A stretch of 64,000 bases of DNA from Devosia sp. 66-14 (lineage in GTDB: Bacteria > Pseudomonadota > Alphaproteobacteria > Rhizobiales > Devosiaceae): assembly GCA_001899085.1 (NCBI GenBank), contig MKVB01000005.1, positions 282,916-346,915 of the forward strand. The letters run 5' to 3'. How positions within the stretch are numbered: position 1 is the first letter of the stretch; each line of letters starts with the position of its first letter. The position numbers were made by a program, and so were the translations under genes. Shown here piece by piece: positions 54,394 to 62,319 of the stretch. Under the pieces are notes generated by a model, which was given only the letters and a program-made list of their open reading frames with translations, ran no database searches and was not told the DNA's origin.

Positions 54394-55002
54394 CTAAGGC
54401 GTGCCGATCCGCAGGAACAGCAGCTGGACGGCCTCGGCGGCGACCCCGTCGGCGCTGAAGCCGGGAGGCGCCAGCACGGTGTCGCGCTGGGAAGCCGCCT
54501 GGCGGGCCTGGACGAAGACCGCCGGAACGGCCGCATCGTCGAGCAGCATGGCCGCCGCGCTCTTCTGGCCTTTCACCGGCAGCACGATAATGCCACCGAC
54601 CCGCCAGTCGAGCATACGGCCGGCAATGTCGGCCTCGCGCTTTTCCGAGCCGTGGCTCGAACCGACAAACAGCACGTGACCGCGCCGCTCGACTTCGAGC
54701 TCCAGCGCCATGACCAGCCTGGCCAGCGCCGGATCGTCGAATGTAGGAACGATCAGGCCCACCAGGTTGCGCCGGCCGCGACGCAGTTCGGCTCCCAGCG
54801 GGTTGATCCGGTAGCCCAGCGCCTCGATGGCGTTCTGCACCTTGGTGACGTTCTCCGGCAGCACCGTCGAAACGCCCTGCATCACCTTGGAAACGGTGGC
54901 GATGGAGACGCCGGCATAGGCCGCGACGTTCTGCATCGACACACGCGATCCGGCACCTTTGCCGCCACCAGCCAAATCACTGCCCTCAAACGTGTCGGCC
55001 AT
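54394..55002 (-). CDS. Truncated LacI-family regulator
   Basis: A 202-residue protein, against about 330-350 for the family. The DNA-binding part is complete (VSMQNVAAYAGVSIATVSKVMQG, then LPENVTKVQNAIEALGYRINPLGAELRRGR). The effector domain starts normally (NLVGLIVPTFDDPALARLVMALELEVERRGHVLFVGSSHGS) but the frame ends at FLRIGTP, in the middle of the domain. I see no continuation in another frame in the 142 bases before the dehydratase gene. It may be a remnant or a ligand-independent repressor. Two matching operator-like palindromes lie in the divergent region with the Gfo/Idh gene. Confidence 0.8.
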   Translation of the reverse strand: MADTFEGSDLAGGGKGAGSRVSMQNVAAYAGVSIATVSKVMQGVSTVLPENVTKVQNAIEALGYRINPLGAELRRGRRNLVGLIVPTFDDPALARLVMALELEVERRGHVLFVGSSHGSEKREADIAGRMLDWRVGGIIVLPVKGQKSAAAMLLDDAAVPAVFVQARQAASQRDTVLAPPGFSADGVAAEAVQLLFLRIGTP

Positions 55003-55010
55003 GAACTATC

Positions 55011-55022
55011 GCGATTAATCGT
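55011..55022. promoter_or_regulatory. Candidate LacI operator 1 in the divergent region
   Basis: GCGATTAATCGT contains the perfect 10-bp palindrome CGATTAATCG. It is the exact reverse complement of the second site at 55040-55051, with centres 29 bases apart. Confidence 0.65.
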
Positions 55023-55039
55023 TTACAGCTACCGAAAAA

Positions 55040-55051
55040 ACGATTAATCGC
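55040..55051. promoter_or_regulatory. Candidate LacI operator 2 in the divergent region
   Basis: ACGATTAATCGC mirrors the site at 55011-55022. It overlaps the probable -10 of the Gfo/Idh promoter (TTTACA at 55022-55027, then a TTAATC-like box at 55044-55049), so binding should repress that gene. Confidence 0.65.
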
Positions 55052-55086
55052 TAAAGCATCGTCGTGCAAGCCGGGAGGAGTGGCGG

Positions 55087-56244
55087 ATGGTCGGGACGGA
55101 GCGGAAGCTCAGGATCGCGCTGGTTGGAGTAGGTTTCGGCGCGGAGTTCGCCCCCATCTACAAAGCGCATCCGAATGTGGAATGGGTGGCGCTCAGCGAT
55201 ACCAACCCCGAAAAGCTGGCGGCGGCCGGCGGCCGCTTCGGGATCGAGCGGAGCTATCCGAGCTTCGAGGCGATCCTGAGCGACGATCAGGTCGATGCCG
55301 TGCATCTGGTGACGCCGATCCCGCTGCACGCCGAGCAGGCCGTGCGCGTGCTCGAAGCCGGCAAGCACTGCGCCTGCACCGTGCCGATGGCGACCAGCCT
55401 CGAGGACATCCGCCGCATCATCGATGCCCAGCGCAGGTCGGGCAAGAACTACATGATGATGGAGACCGCGGCCTATACCCGAGAATTCCTGATGGTCGAG
55501 GAGCACTACAAGCGCGGCGAGTTCGGCACCATCTCGTTCGCCCGCGGCAGCCACATGCAGGATATGGAGGGCTGGCCCGAGTACTGGATGGGCCTGCCGC
55601 CGCACCACTACATGACCCACGCCATCGCCCCGGTGCTGAAGCTCCTCGGCAAGCGGGTGAAGAAGGTCCACTGCTTCGGTTCCGGCCTGCTGCCGCAGGA
55701 GCGCCAGAAGCGCTACGGCAATCCATACCCGGTCGAGACGGCGATCTTCCGGCTCGATGACAGCCCCGTGGCAGTCGAGGTGACCCGCTCGCTGTTCCAG
55801 ACGGTGCGCCCCTATACCGAGGCGTTTTCGATCTACGGCGACAAGCTCGGCTTCGAGTGGCAGCAGATCGAGGAGGAGGATCCGATGATCTTCTCGATGC
55901 CGCAGGCTGCCTTCAGTCGCGGCCGCAAGATCCACCACGAGATGGTGGTGCCGCCCGATCGGCAGGACCTGCTGCCGCCGGAGGTGGCGCCCTTCACCAA
56001 GCGGTCGGTGTTCTCAGACGGCAAGCATCTGTCATTCGTCCAGGGCGGCGGCCATTCCGGCTCGCACCCGCATCTGGTGCATGAATTCGTGAGTTCGATG
56101 GTGGAGGGGCGCAAGCCGGCCATCGACGCCATTACCGCGGCCAACTGGACCGCGCCAGGCATCGCCGCCCACCTTTCCGCCATGCGCGACGGGGAAGCGG
56201 TCGAGGTTCCAGACTTCGAGATGGAGCTGGACAGCGTGCCCTGA
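55087..56244 (+). CDS. Gfo/Idh/MocA-family oxidoreductase lacking the EKP lysine motif
   Basis: A 385-residue protein. The Rossmann motif is GVGFGAEF (14-21), followed by LSDTNPEKLAAAGGRFG and HLVTPIPLHAEQAVRVLEAGKHC. The normal EKP motif, whose lysine takes part in hydride transfer in many members, reads TVP (CTVPMATS). The C-terminal half has HHYMTHAIAPVLKLLG and PHLVHEFVSSMVEGRKPAIDA. GGGAGGAG precedes the ATG. It heads a plus-strand unit with a binding protein and two permeases and is divergent from the truncated LacI gene. It probably oxidises or reduces an imported sugar derivative, or the altered motif means it has another role. Confidence 0.88.
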   Translation: MVGTERKLRIALVGVGFGAEFAPIYKAHPNVEWVALSDTNPEKLAAAGGRFGIERSYPSFEAILSDDQVDAVHLVTPIPLHAEQAVRVLEAGKHCACTVPMATSLEDIRRIIDAQRRSGKNYMMMETAAYTREFLMVEEHYKRGEFGTISFARGSHMQDMEGWPEYWMGLPPHHYMTHAIAPVLKLLGKRVKKVHCFGSGLLPQERQKRYGNPYPVETAIFRLDDSPVAVEVTRSLFQTVRPYTEAFSIYGDKLGFEWQQIEEEDPMIFSMPQAAFSRGRKIHHEMVVPPDRQDLLPPEVAPFTKRSVFSDGKHLSFVQGGGHSGSHPHLVHEFVSSMVEGRKPAIDAITAANWTAPGIAAHLSAMRDGEAVEVPDFEMELDSVP

Positions 56245-56272
56245 GGGCACTGCTACCCGAGAGGAGGGACAC

Positions 56273-57526
56273 ATGACTATCGGACTTTCAAGGCGCTCTT
56301 TCCTGAAGAGCGCGGCAGCGACCGGTGCTGCCCTGTCGCTGGGCGTTCGGACCACTGCCGCACAGGAAGCGGCGCGGACCGTCAACGTCGTGGGCTGGAA
56401 CAGCCCGGACCACCAGGAGATCCTGCTCAACGCCGGCAAGGAACTCGGCATCACGGTGAAATACGACGTGCTGCCGGCCGCCTGGAACGACGTGATGCAG
56501 AAGATCACGCTGTGGGGCCAGAGCGGCTATGACGGGGTGGATATCCTGTTCGCCGATGACCTGATCGGCGGGCTGTGGGGGATGAATGGCTGGGCCGACG
56601 ACCTCAGCGGCCTCGATGTTTCCTCCAAGGTCCAGGGCGACCTCGTCGACAACATCGCGGCGCTGAACAGCGCGGCGGGCGGCATCTACCGGCAGTTCTT
56701 CCTGCTCGATGCGGAGCCCTTCTACTACAACAAGAAACTGGTGCCGACGGCGCCCAAGACCTGGGACGAGATGACCACGGTGGCGCAGAGCGTTACCGGC
56801 GGCGACGTGTGGGGCTGGCGGCCGCTGGGCGGCAATGGCCATGCCTTCAACACCGTGCTGCTGATGCTCAACCAGGCCGGCGCCGACCTCGAGTCGCTTT
56901 CCGACCCGGAAACGCTCGCGGCGCTGCAATACATGTACGACTGGGTGCAGACGTCGAAGATCACCCCACCCTCGACCGTCAACGAGGACAACACCACCGT
57001 CGAGGCCCTCGCTGCCGCCGGCAAGGCGGCGATGTGGTGGAGCTATGGCGGCTCGCTCAAGAACGTCCCGAGCATCGACGGCTCGACCCTCAGCATCGAC
57101 GATATCGGCGTCGCCCGCTATCCGGCCGGCCCCGCCAGCGACATCGGCTTGGTGCACGGCTGGGGGTTCCTCTCGCCCAAGGCCTCGGCCAACAAGGCGG
57201 CGGCGCATGAGCTGCTGAACTATCTCGGCCAGCCCGAGCAGGTTCGCAACCTGGTGCTCAAGACCAATGCGCCGCCGCCGCTCAAGTCGTTGCTGGCCGA
57301 TCCCGAGATCCAGGCCAAAGTGCCGCTGATCATGGCCAATGGCGGCTGGGAAAACACCATCCGCGGCGCCAAGTTCCGGGAGCCGATCGTCAACCACCGG
57401 CAGGTCACCCAGCTGTGGACGATGATCGACAAGCTCGGCGCTTACATCCTGTCGGGCCAGAAGTCTCCGGCCGATGCGCAGGCCTGGGCGATGTCCGAAT
57501 ACCAGACGATCAAGGACGAGGCCTGA
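56273..57526 (+). CDS. CUT1 solute-binding protein with Tat signal
   Basis: A 417-residue binding protein. The N-terminus carries the near-canonical twin-arginine motif SRRSFLK (6-12) and a hydrophobic stretch ending around TTAAQ. The mature part is a sugar-binding fold (VVGWNSPDHQEILLNAGKELGI, WNDVMQKITLWGQSGYDGVDILFAD, WGWRPLGGNGHAFN). GGAGGGAC lies upstream of ATG 56273. It is followed by a stem-loop and two permease genes. Confidence 0.9.
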   Translation: MTIGLSRRSFLKSAAATGAALSLGVRTTAAQEAARTVNVVGWNSPDHQEILLNAGKELGITVKYDVLPAAWNDVMQKITLWGQSGYDGVDILFADDLIGGLWGMNGWADDLSGLDVSSKVQGDLVDNIAALNSAAGGIYRQFFLLDAEPFYYNKKLVPTAPKTWDEMTTVAQSVTGGDVWGWRPLGGNGHAFNTVLLMLNQAGADLESLSDPETLAALQYMYDWVQTSKITPPSTVNEDNTTVEALAAAGKAAMWWSYGGSLKNVPSIDGSTLSIDDIGVARYPAGPASDIGLVHGWGFLSPKASANKAAAHELLNYLGQPEQVRNLVLKTNAPPPLKSLLADPEIQAKVPLIMANGGWENTIRGAKFREPIVNHRQVTQLWTMIDKLGAYILSGQKSPADAQAWAMSEYQTIKDEA

Positions 57527-57536
57527 CCCTCGTCAC

Positions 57537-57562
57537 GTGGTCCCGGCGCAGGCCGGGGCCAC
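57537..57562 (+). terminator. Hairpin between binding-protein and permease genes
   Basis: GTGGTCCCGGC pairs with GCCGGGGCCAC (one G-U) around a GCAG loop, 11 bases after the binding-protein stop. It is placed like the stems at 50795-50821 and 61350-61375, and probably sets a higher level for the binding protein. Confidence 0.6.
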
Positions 57563-57587
57563 CCCTTCGTATGGAGACTATTGCCAA

Positions 57588-58508
57588 GTGGACATTTCAG
57601 CTTCCGGCGGCGTCAGATCCGCCCGCGAACGGTTTTTCAGGCTGCCGACACTGGCGCTGGTTGCCTATGCGCTGGTGTTGCCGGCGATTGCGCTCAGGGC
57701 GGCTTTCGTCATCGGACCGATGTTCCAGAGCATCTTCCTGAGCTTCACCAACAAGAACCTGACCAACGAGGGGCGCTTCGTCGGCATTCAGAACTATGTG
57801 CGGATGCTGAGCGACGAGACGCTGATCAACTCGTTCGGCTTCACCCTGGGCTACACCGCCGCCGCGACCATTCTCGAGACCGTGCTGGGCCTGCTGATCG
57901 CCATGCTGCTGATGCAGGTGACGCGATTCAAATGGCTCACCAACACCTTGATGCTGCTCCCCTGGGTGATGGCGCCGCTGCTCGCCGCCACGGTGTGGAA
58001 AATCCTCTACCTGGAGGATGGCGGCATTCTCAATGAGCTGCTGCGCACGTTCGGACTGATCGAGGGGCCGGTGCGCTGGCTGAGTTCGCCCGACCTTGCC
58101 CGGATCTCGGTCATCGTCACCAGCGTGTGGAAGAACCTGCCCTGGGTGGCGCTGATCTTCATGGCCGGTCTCGCCGCAATACCCGGAGAGCTGCAGGAGG
58201 CGGCCCGCGTCGACGGCGCCAATCCGTTGCAGCGCTTCTGGTATGTGACGCTGCCGCAGCTCAGGCCTTCGATCTACCTGGTGCTGATGTTCCGCGGCAT
58301 GGGCGAGGTGCAGACTTTCGAGCAGATCGCCGGCCTCACGCAGGGCGGACCGGGCACCGCGACGACGACGCTCGCCGTCTATGCCTATCAGCGCTTCTTC
58401 ACCGAAACCCGTTACGGCTACGGCTCGGCCATCGCCGTGCTGCTGCTCCTGCTTACGGCAGCCATTGGCGGCTATTTCGCCTGGCGCCTCTACAAGGCGA
58501 ACCGCTGA
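57588..58508 (+). CDS. CUT1 ABC importer permease (MalF/UgpA-like)
   Basis: A 306-residue membrane protein with six spans. The EAA loop is LQEAARVDGANPLQRFWYVTLP. The likely start is GTG at 57588 (GGAG at 57573-57576 upstream); no in-frame ATG precedes the first span. The stop shares a base with the next start. The preceding hairpin and binding-protein gene complete the importer apart from an ATPase. Confidence 0.9.
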   Translation: MDISASGGVRSARERFFRLPTLALVAYALVLPAIALRAAFVIGPMFQSIFLSFTNKNLTNEGRFVGIQNYVRMLSDETLINSFGFTLGYTAAATILETVLGLLIAMLLMQVTRFKWLTNTLMLLPWVMAPLLAATVWKILYLEDGGILNELLRTFGLIEGPVRWLSSPDLARISVIVTSVWKNLPWVALIFMAGLAAIPGELQEAARVDGANPLQRFWYVTLPQLRPSIYLVLMFRGMGEVQTFEQIAGLTQGGPGTATTTLAVYAYQRFFTETRYGYGSAIAVLLLLLTAAIGGYFAWRLYKANR

Positions 58509-59380
58509 TGTCCGGTACCCTGACCTTCCGCCCCAGCCTGCTGCCGCGGGGCTTTGCCCGGCAGACGGTGCTCACGCTGCTGTTGCTGGTGTTCCTGCTG
58601 TTTCTGGCGTTTCCGATCTACTACATGGTCATCACGTCGCTGAAGACACCGAGCGAAGCCTATCGGGTGCCGCCGACACTGTGGCCGCAGAACATCCAGT
58701 TCAACGCCTTCCCCTACATGCTGGAAGCGTGGGGATACTGGCGTACCTTGTTCAATACCGTCGTGGTGGCGGGCGTATCGGCGTTCATCTCGACCGTGCT
58801 CGGCGGCCTCGCCGCCTATGCCATCACCAGGCTCACCTTCAAGGGGCGAACGCTGCTCTACAGCCTGTTCGTCGCCACCATCGCCATTCCCGGCATGGTG
58901 ACGGTGGGGCCGATCTTTCTGGCCTACAAGGACCTGAAGCTCATCGACACCCATATCGGCCTGGTGCTGGTGTTCGTCGCCGAGACGCTGCCGATCGCGT
59001 TGTTGACGCTGTTCTCGTACTTCAAGGCGATCCCGAGGGAACTCGACGAAGCCGCATCGATTGATGGCAGTTCGATCGTCGGGACCTTTTTCCGCATCAT
59101 CCTGCCGATCGCCCTGCCCGGCTTCTCGGTGACGTTCCTGCTGATCTTCATCGCGGTGTGGAACGACTTCCTGTTTGCCTTCATCCTCACCGCTTCGCCC
59201 GACGTGCGGCTCCTGACCGTGCGGCTGTTCGAAGTGCCGAGCCCGGGCGATATCAACCGTATCCCCTATGACCTGATTGCCGCCGGCGGAGTGCTGATCC
59301 TGCTGCCGCTGGTGCCGATCCTGCTGCGGATCCAGAAGCAGCTGGTGGAGGGCATTCTCGCCGGAGCGGTGAAGGAGTAG
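58508..59380 (+). CDS. CUT1 ABC importer permease (MalG/UgpE-like)
   Basis: A 290-residue membrane protein with six spans (first LTLLLLVFLLFLAFPIYYMVI). The EAA loop is LDEAASIDGSSIVGTFFRIILP and the end is EGILAGAVKE. ATG 58508 overlaps the preceding TGA by one base. It ends 14 bases before the convergent GntR gene. Confidence 0.92.
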   Translation: MSGTLTFRPSLLPRGFARQTVLTLLLLVFLLFLAFPIYYMVITSLKTPSEAYRVPPTLWPQNIQFNAFPYMLEAWGYWRTLFNTVVVAGVSAFISTVLGGLAAYAITRLTFKGRTLLYSLFVATIAIPGMVTVGPIFLAYKDLKLIDTHIGLVLVFVAETLPIALLTLFSYFKAIPRELDEAASIDGSSIVGTFFRIILPIALPGFSVTFLLIFIAVWNDFLFAFILTASPDVRLLTVRLFEVPSPGDINRIPYDLIAAGGVLILLPLVPILLRIQKQLVEGILAGAVKE

Positions 59381-59394
59381 CACCCGTACCGGCG

Positions 59395-60117
59395 CTAGAG
59401 GCCGGCAAGCGACAGGTCGCCGGTGCGGTCGACGGCGATGTAGCGCTGGATCTGGGCGACGATCTGGCCGGCATGCTGGGCGGCGAGGCGGTCGCAGAGG
59501 TCGGCGTCCTCGGCTTCGATGGCGGCAATGATGGCGTCGTGCTCATCGACATAGCGGCGCGGCAGGTGGTCGTTGAAGCTCTTGTAGTAATAGAGCCTGA
59601 GGATGCGCCGGCCCTCGTCGAGCAGCCGGGAGAACAGGCCGGTGAAGTAGGGGTTGCCGCCGGCTTCGGCGATGGTGGCATGCAAATCCCGGTTATGCCC
59701 GATCATGCCGAGCACGTCATTGTCGCTTACCGCCCTGGCATAGGCCGCCTGGTGGCGACGCATGGCGTCGAGATGCGCTCGCGTCCGGGCCCCGGCCGCT
59801 AGTCGGGTGGTCACCCGGTACATCAGCGTCAGCGCCTCGAAATAGACCGGCAAGGCGCCGAAATCGATCGGCGCCACGATGGTGTTGCGGTTGGGCAGCT
59901 GGCTCACCAGCCCTTCGGCCGCCAGCCGCACCAGCGCCTCGCGCACCGGCGTGCGCGACATGCCGAAGGCCTCGGCGAGCGTCACCTCATCGAGCGGGGC
60001 GCCCGGATCCAGCGTCAGTTCGAGGATCGAGGCCTTCAACTGCTCGTAGACCTGCTGGACGCCCGAGCCTTTGACTCGCGGCGCAAGCTGGAGTGTCGCG
60101 CGCAGCGATCCACTCAT
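59395..60117 (-). CDS. GntR/FadR-family transcriptional regulator
   Basis: A 240-residue protein. The winged helix-turn-helix is about 20-85 (LKASILELTLDPGAPLDEVTLAEAFGMSRTPVREALVRLAAEGLV). The FCD effector domain has metal-site residues in NRDLHATIAEAGGNPY and HDAIIAAIEAED. I prefer the second of two adjacent ATGs (60117), seven bases after GGGAG. It diverges from the Liv-type importer operon with a 105-bp gap and most likely controls it. The open frame continues far upstream antisense to the liv genes, but that part is not real protein. Confidence 0.92.
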   Translation of the reverse strand: MSGSLRATLQLAPRVKGSGVQQVYEQLKASILELTLDPGAPLDEVTLAEAFGMSRTPVREALVRLAAEGLVSQLPNRNTIVAPIDFGALPVYFEALTLMYRVTTRLAAGARTRAHLDAMRRHQAAYARAVSDNDVLGMIGHNRDLHATIAEAGGNPYFTGLFSRLLDEGRRILRLYYYKSFNDHLPRRYVDEHDAIIAAIEAEDADLCDRLAAQHAGQIVAQIQRYIAVDRTGDLSLAGL

Positions 60118-60222
60118 CATTCTGCTCCCGTCGGCTCCGCATTGACGAAATGTTAACGCGGCTGCATTCTGCCGACAAGATGCATGCAGGGATGCGTCTG
60201 AGGAAAAGGGAGACGGAACAAC
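60118..60222. promoter_or_regulatory. Divergent region, GntR gene / liv operon
   Basis: This 105-bp gap holds both promoters. TTGACG (60142-60147) with CATTCT 17 bases later is a mediocre promoter for the liv operon. The palindrome TGCATGCA at 60181-60188 could be a regulator site. Confidence 0.4.
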
Positions 60223-61332
60223 ATGCGAAACGTCATCAAGACAGCAGCGGGTCTCGCACTCGCCATCGCCTTTGGCATGCCTGCCGTGGCGCAGGACACC
60301 TTGACCATCGGCATCATGGTCCCCACCACCGGCTCCGAGGCCACCTATGGCCAGGACATGGCCAATGCGGTGAACCTCGCCATCGACGAGATCAACAAGG
60401 CCGGCGGCGTGCTGGGCAAGCAGCTGACCTCGACGATCGGCGACGACGGGTGCGATGCGCAGCTGGCGGTCAACGCGGCCAGCAAGCTGGCGGCCTCGGG
60501 CGTGGTCGGCGTGGTCGGCGGCTATTGCTCGGGCGCGACGATCCCGACGCTGAAGATCTACGGCGATGCCAAGATCCCGCTGATCATCCCGGCGGCGAAC
60601 TCGACCAAGCTGATCCCGGAAAACCCGGGCAACGCCTTCATGATCAACTCGACCGGCAACGACCAGGTGGCCAAGGCGATCGAGTACTTCAACGGCAAGG
60701 GCATCAAGTCGATCGCCATCATCAACCAGGGCGATGCGTACTCGCAGGACCTGGCCGACCTCACCAAGAAGAACTGGGAAGCGGCCGGCAACAAGGTCAC
60801 CAACTTCGAAGTCACCAACAAGGGTGAGCAGGATTACTCCGCCGTGGTGACGGCCATCACCTCGGCCAACCCGGACGCGGTGTTCTGGACCGCCTATTAT
60901 GCGGATGGCGGCCTGTTGATCCGGCAGCTGCGCGAGCGCGGCTACCAGGGGCTGATCGCGGTGGGTGACGGCTCGAACTCGCCCGAGCTGTTCAAGATCG
61001 CCGGCCCGGCCGCCGAAGGGGTGATCGCCTTCTCGAACCCCACGGCCGAGTTCCTGCCGCAGGCCAAGGCCTTCGCCGATGCCTACCAGGCCAAGTACAA
61101 TGCCGCGCCGGGACCCTACTCGACGCTCAGCTATGACGCCATGAAGCTGCTCGCCTGGGCCCTGACCACGGCCGGCACCACCGATTCCGCCAAGGTGATC
61201 GAGACGCTGCAGGGCGCCAACTTCACCGACACCATCTCGGGCCCGATCTCGTTCACGCCGGAAAAGACCCTGGCGCGCTCCAACTTCGTGGTGCTCGAGG
61301 GCAAGGGCGGCGCCTGGACCCTGGCACAGTAA
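60223..61332 (+). CDS. Branched-chain-amino-acid-type ABC binding protein (LivJ-like)
   Basis: A 369-residue periplasmic protein with a Sec signal (MRNVIKTAAGLALAIAFG, cleavage after AVAQ). The type-I fold is typical of HAAT binding proteins: TIGIMVPTTGSEATYGQDMANAVNLAIDEINKAGGVLGK, then AINSTGNDQ-type and YSAVVTAITSANPDAVFWTAYYADGG. Ligands of the family range over leucine, isoleucine, valine, other amino acids, and some aromatic acids or amides. GGGAG lies upstream of ATG 60223. It heads the liv operon. Confidence 0.93.
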   Translation: MRNVIKTAAGLALAIAFGMPAVAQDTLTIGIMVPTTGSEATYGQDMANAVNLAIDEINKAGGVLGKQLTSTIGDDGCDAQLAVNAASKLAASGVVGVVGGYCSGATIPTLKIYGDAKIPLIIPAANSTKLIPENPGNAFMINSTGNDQVAKAIEYFNGKGIKSIAIINQGDAYSQDLADLTKKNWEAAGNKVTNFEVTNKGEQDYSAVVTAITSANPDAVFWTAYYADGGLLIRQLRERGYQGLIAVGDGSNSPELFKIAGPAAEGVIAFSNPTAEFLPQAKAFADAYQAKYNAAPGPYSTLSYDAMKLLAWALTTAGTTDSAKVIETLQGANFTDTISGPISFTPEKTLARSNFVVLEGKGGAWTLAQ

Positions 61333-61349
61333 CGAGAGCTGGCAACCCT

Positions 61350-61375
61350 GTGGGTCGGCGGGCGCGCCGACCCAC
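61350..61375 (+). terminator. Attenuator-type hairpin after the LivJ-like gene
   Basis: GTGGGTCGGCG pairs perfectly with CGCCGACCCAC around a GGCG loop, in the 72-bp gap between binding-protein and permease genes. Without a T-run it is more probably an mRNA-stabilising or partial-termination stem. Confidence 0.7.
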
Positions 61376-61404
61376 GCAAGATGGGCTGAGGGGCGAGGCG
61401 GCCG

Positions 61405-62319
61405 GTGAGCATTTTCGATATCTTCACGAACCAGTTGCTGAACGGCATCGTGCTCGGCTCGTTCTACGCCCTGGTGGCGCTCGGCTACACCATGGTGTTC
61501 GGGGTGGTGAAGCTCCTCAACTTCGCCCATGGCGAGCTCTACATGGTGGGCGGCTTTGCCGGCTTCCTGGTGCTGTCCTTTCTCGCCCCCTATATCGGCC
61601 CGGGCTGGCTCGGCGTTGCCGTGTCGATGCTGCTGGCGATGGTGGCGGTGGGCTTTCTCGGCGTGGTCATCGAGCGCGTCGCCTATGCGCCGATGCTGTC
61701 GGCTCCCCGCCTCTCGATCCTGATCACTGCGCTGGCGGTGTCTCTGGTGCTGCAGAACGGCATGCTGACGCTGACCAAGGGGCAGTATGTGCCGTTCGGC
61801 GCGGCGCTCGGCTTCGGCGGCGTCCGGCTCGGCAACCTGTTCATCAGCTACAACCAGATGATCCTGGTCGGCGTCGCCGCGGCGCTGATGCTGGGGCTCG
61901 AACTGTTCGTGTCCCGGACCCAGTATGGGCGGGCGATGCGCGCCGTGGCCGTCGACAAGGACATGGCGCGACTGATGGGGATCAACGTCAATGCGGTGAT
62001 CGCCATCACCTTCTTTCTCGGCTCGGCGCTGGCGGCCGCGGCGGGGACGATGGCCGGGGCCTATTATGGCTCGCTGTGGTACTTCATGGGTTTCCTGATC
62101 GGCCTCAAGGCGTTCACCGCAGCGGTGATCGGCGGCATCGGCTCGATCCCCGGCGCCATGCTGGGCGGACTGATCCTGGGACTGCTCGAGAGTTTTGGCA
62201 CGCAGCTGCCCGGAGTGGGCAGCGAGTGGAAGGACGTGTTCTCGTTCTCGGTTCTGATCCTGGTGCTGGTGCTCAAGCCCACCGGGTTGCTCGGCAAGCC
62301 TGAACAGGAGCGCATGTGA
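61405..62319 (+). CDS. HAAT ABC importer permease (LivH-like)
   Basis: A 304-residue membrane protein with about eight spans. Marks are LLNGIVLGSFYALVALGYTMVFGVVKLLNFAHGELYMVG, the family's opening, and AVIGGIGSIPGAMLGGLILGLLE near the end. It starts with GTG 61405 (GAGG upstream). The stop overlaps the LivM-like start by one base. It forms the transporter channel with the next gene product. Confidence 0.94.
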   Translation: MSIFDIFTNQLLNGIVLGSFYALVALGYTMVFGVVKLLNFAHGELYMVGGFAGFLVLSFLAPYIGPGWLGVAVSMLLAMVAVGFLGVVIERVAYAPMLSAPRLSILITALAVSLVLQNGMLTLTKGQYVPFGAALGFGGVRLGNLFISYNQMILVGVAAALMLGLELFVSRTQYGRAMRAVAVDKDMARLMGINVNAVIAITFFLGSALAAAAGTMAGAYYGSLWYFMGFLIGLKAFTAAVIGGIGSIPGAMLGGLILGLLESFGTQLPGVGSEWKDVFSFSVLILVLVLKPTGLLGKPEQERM

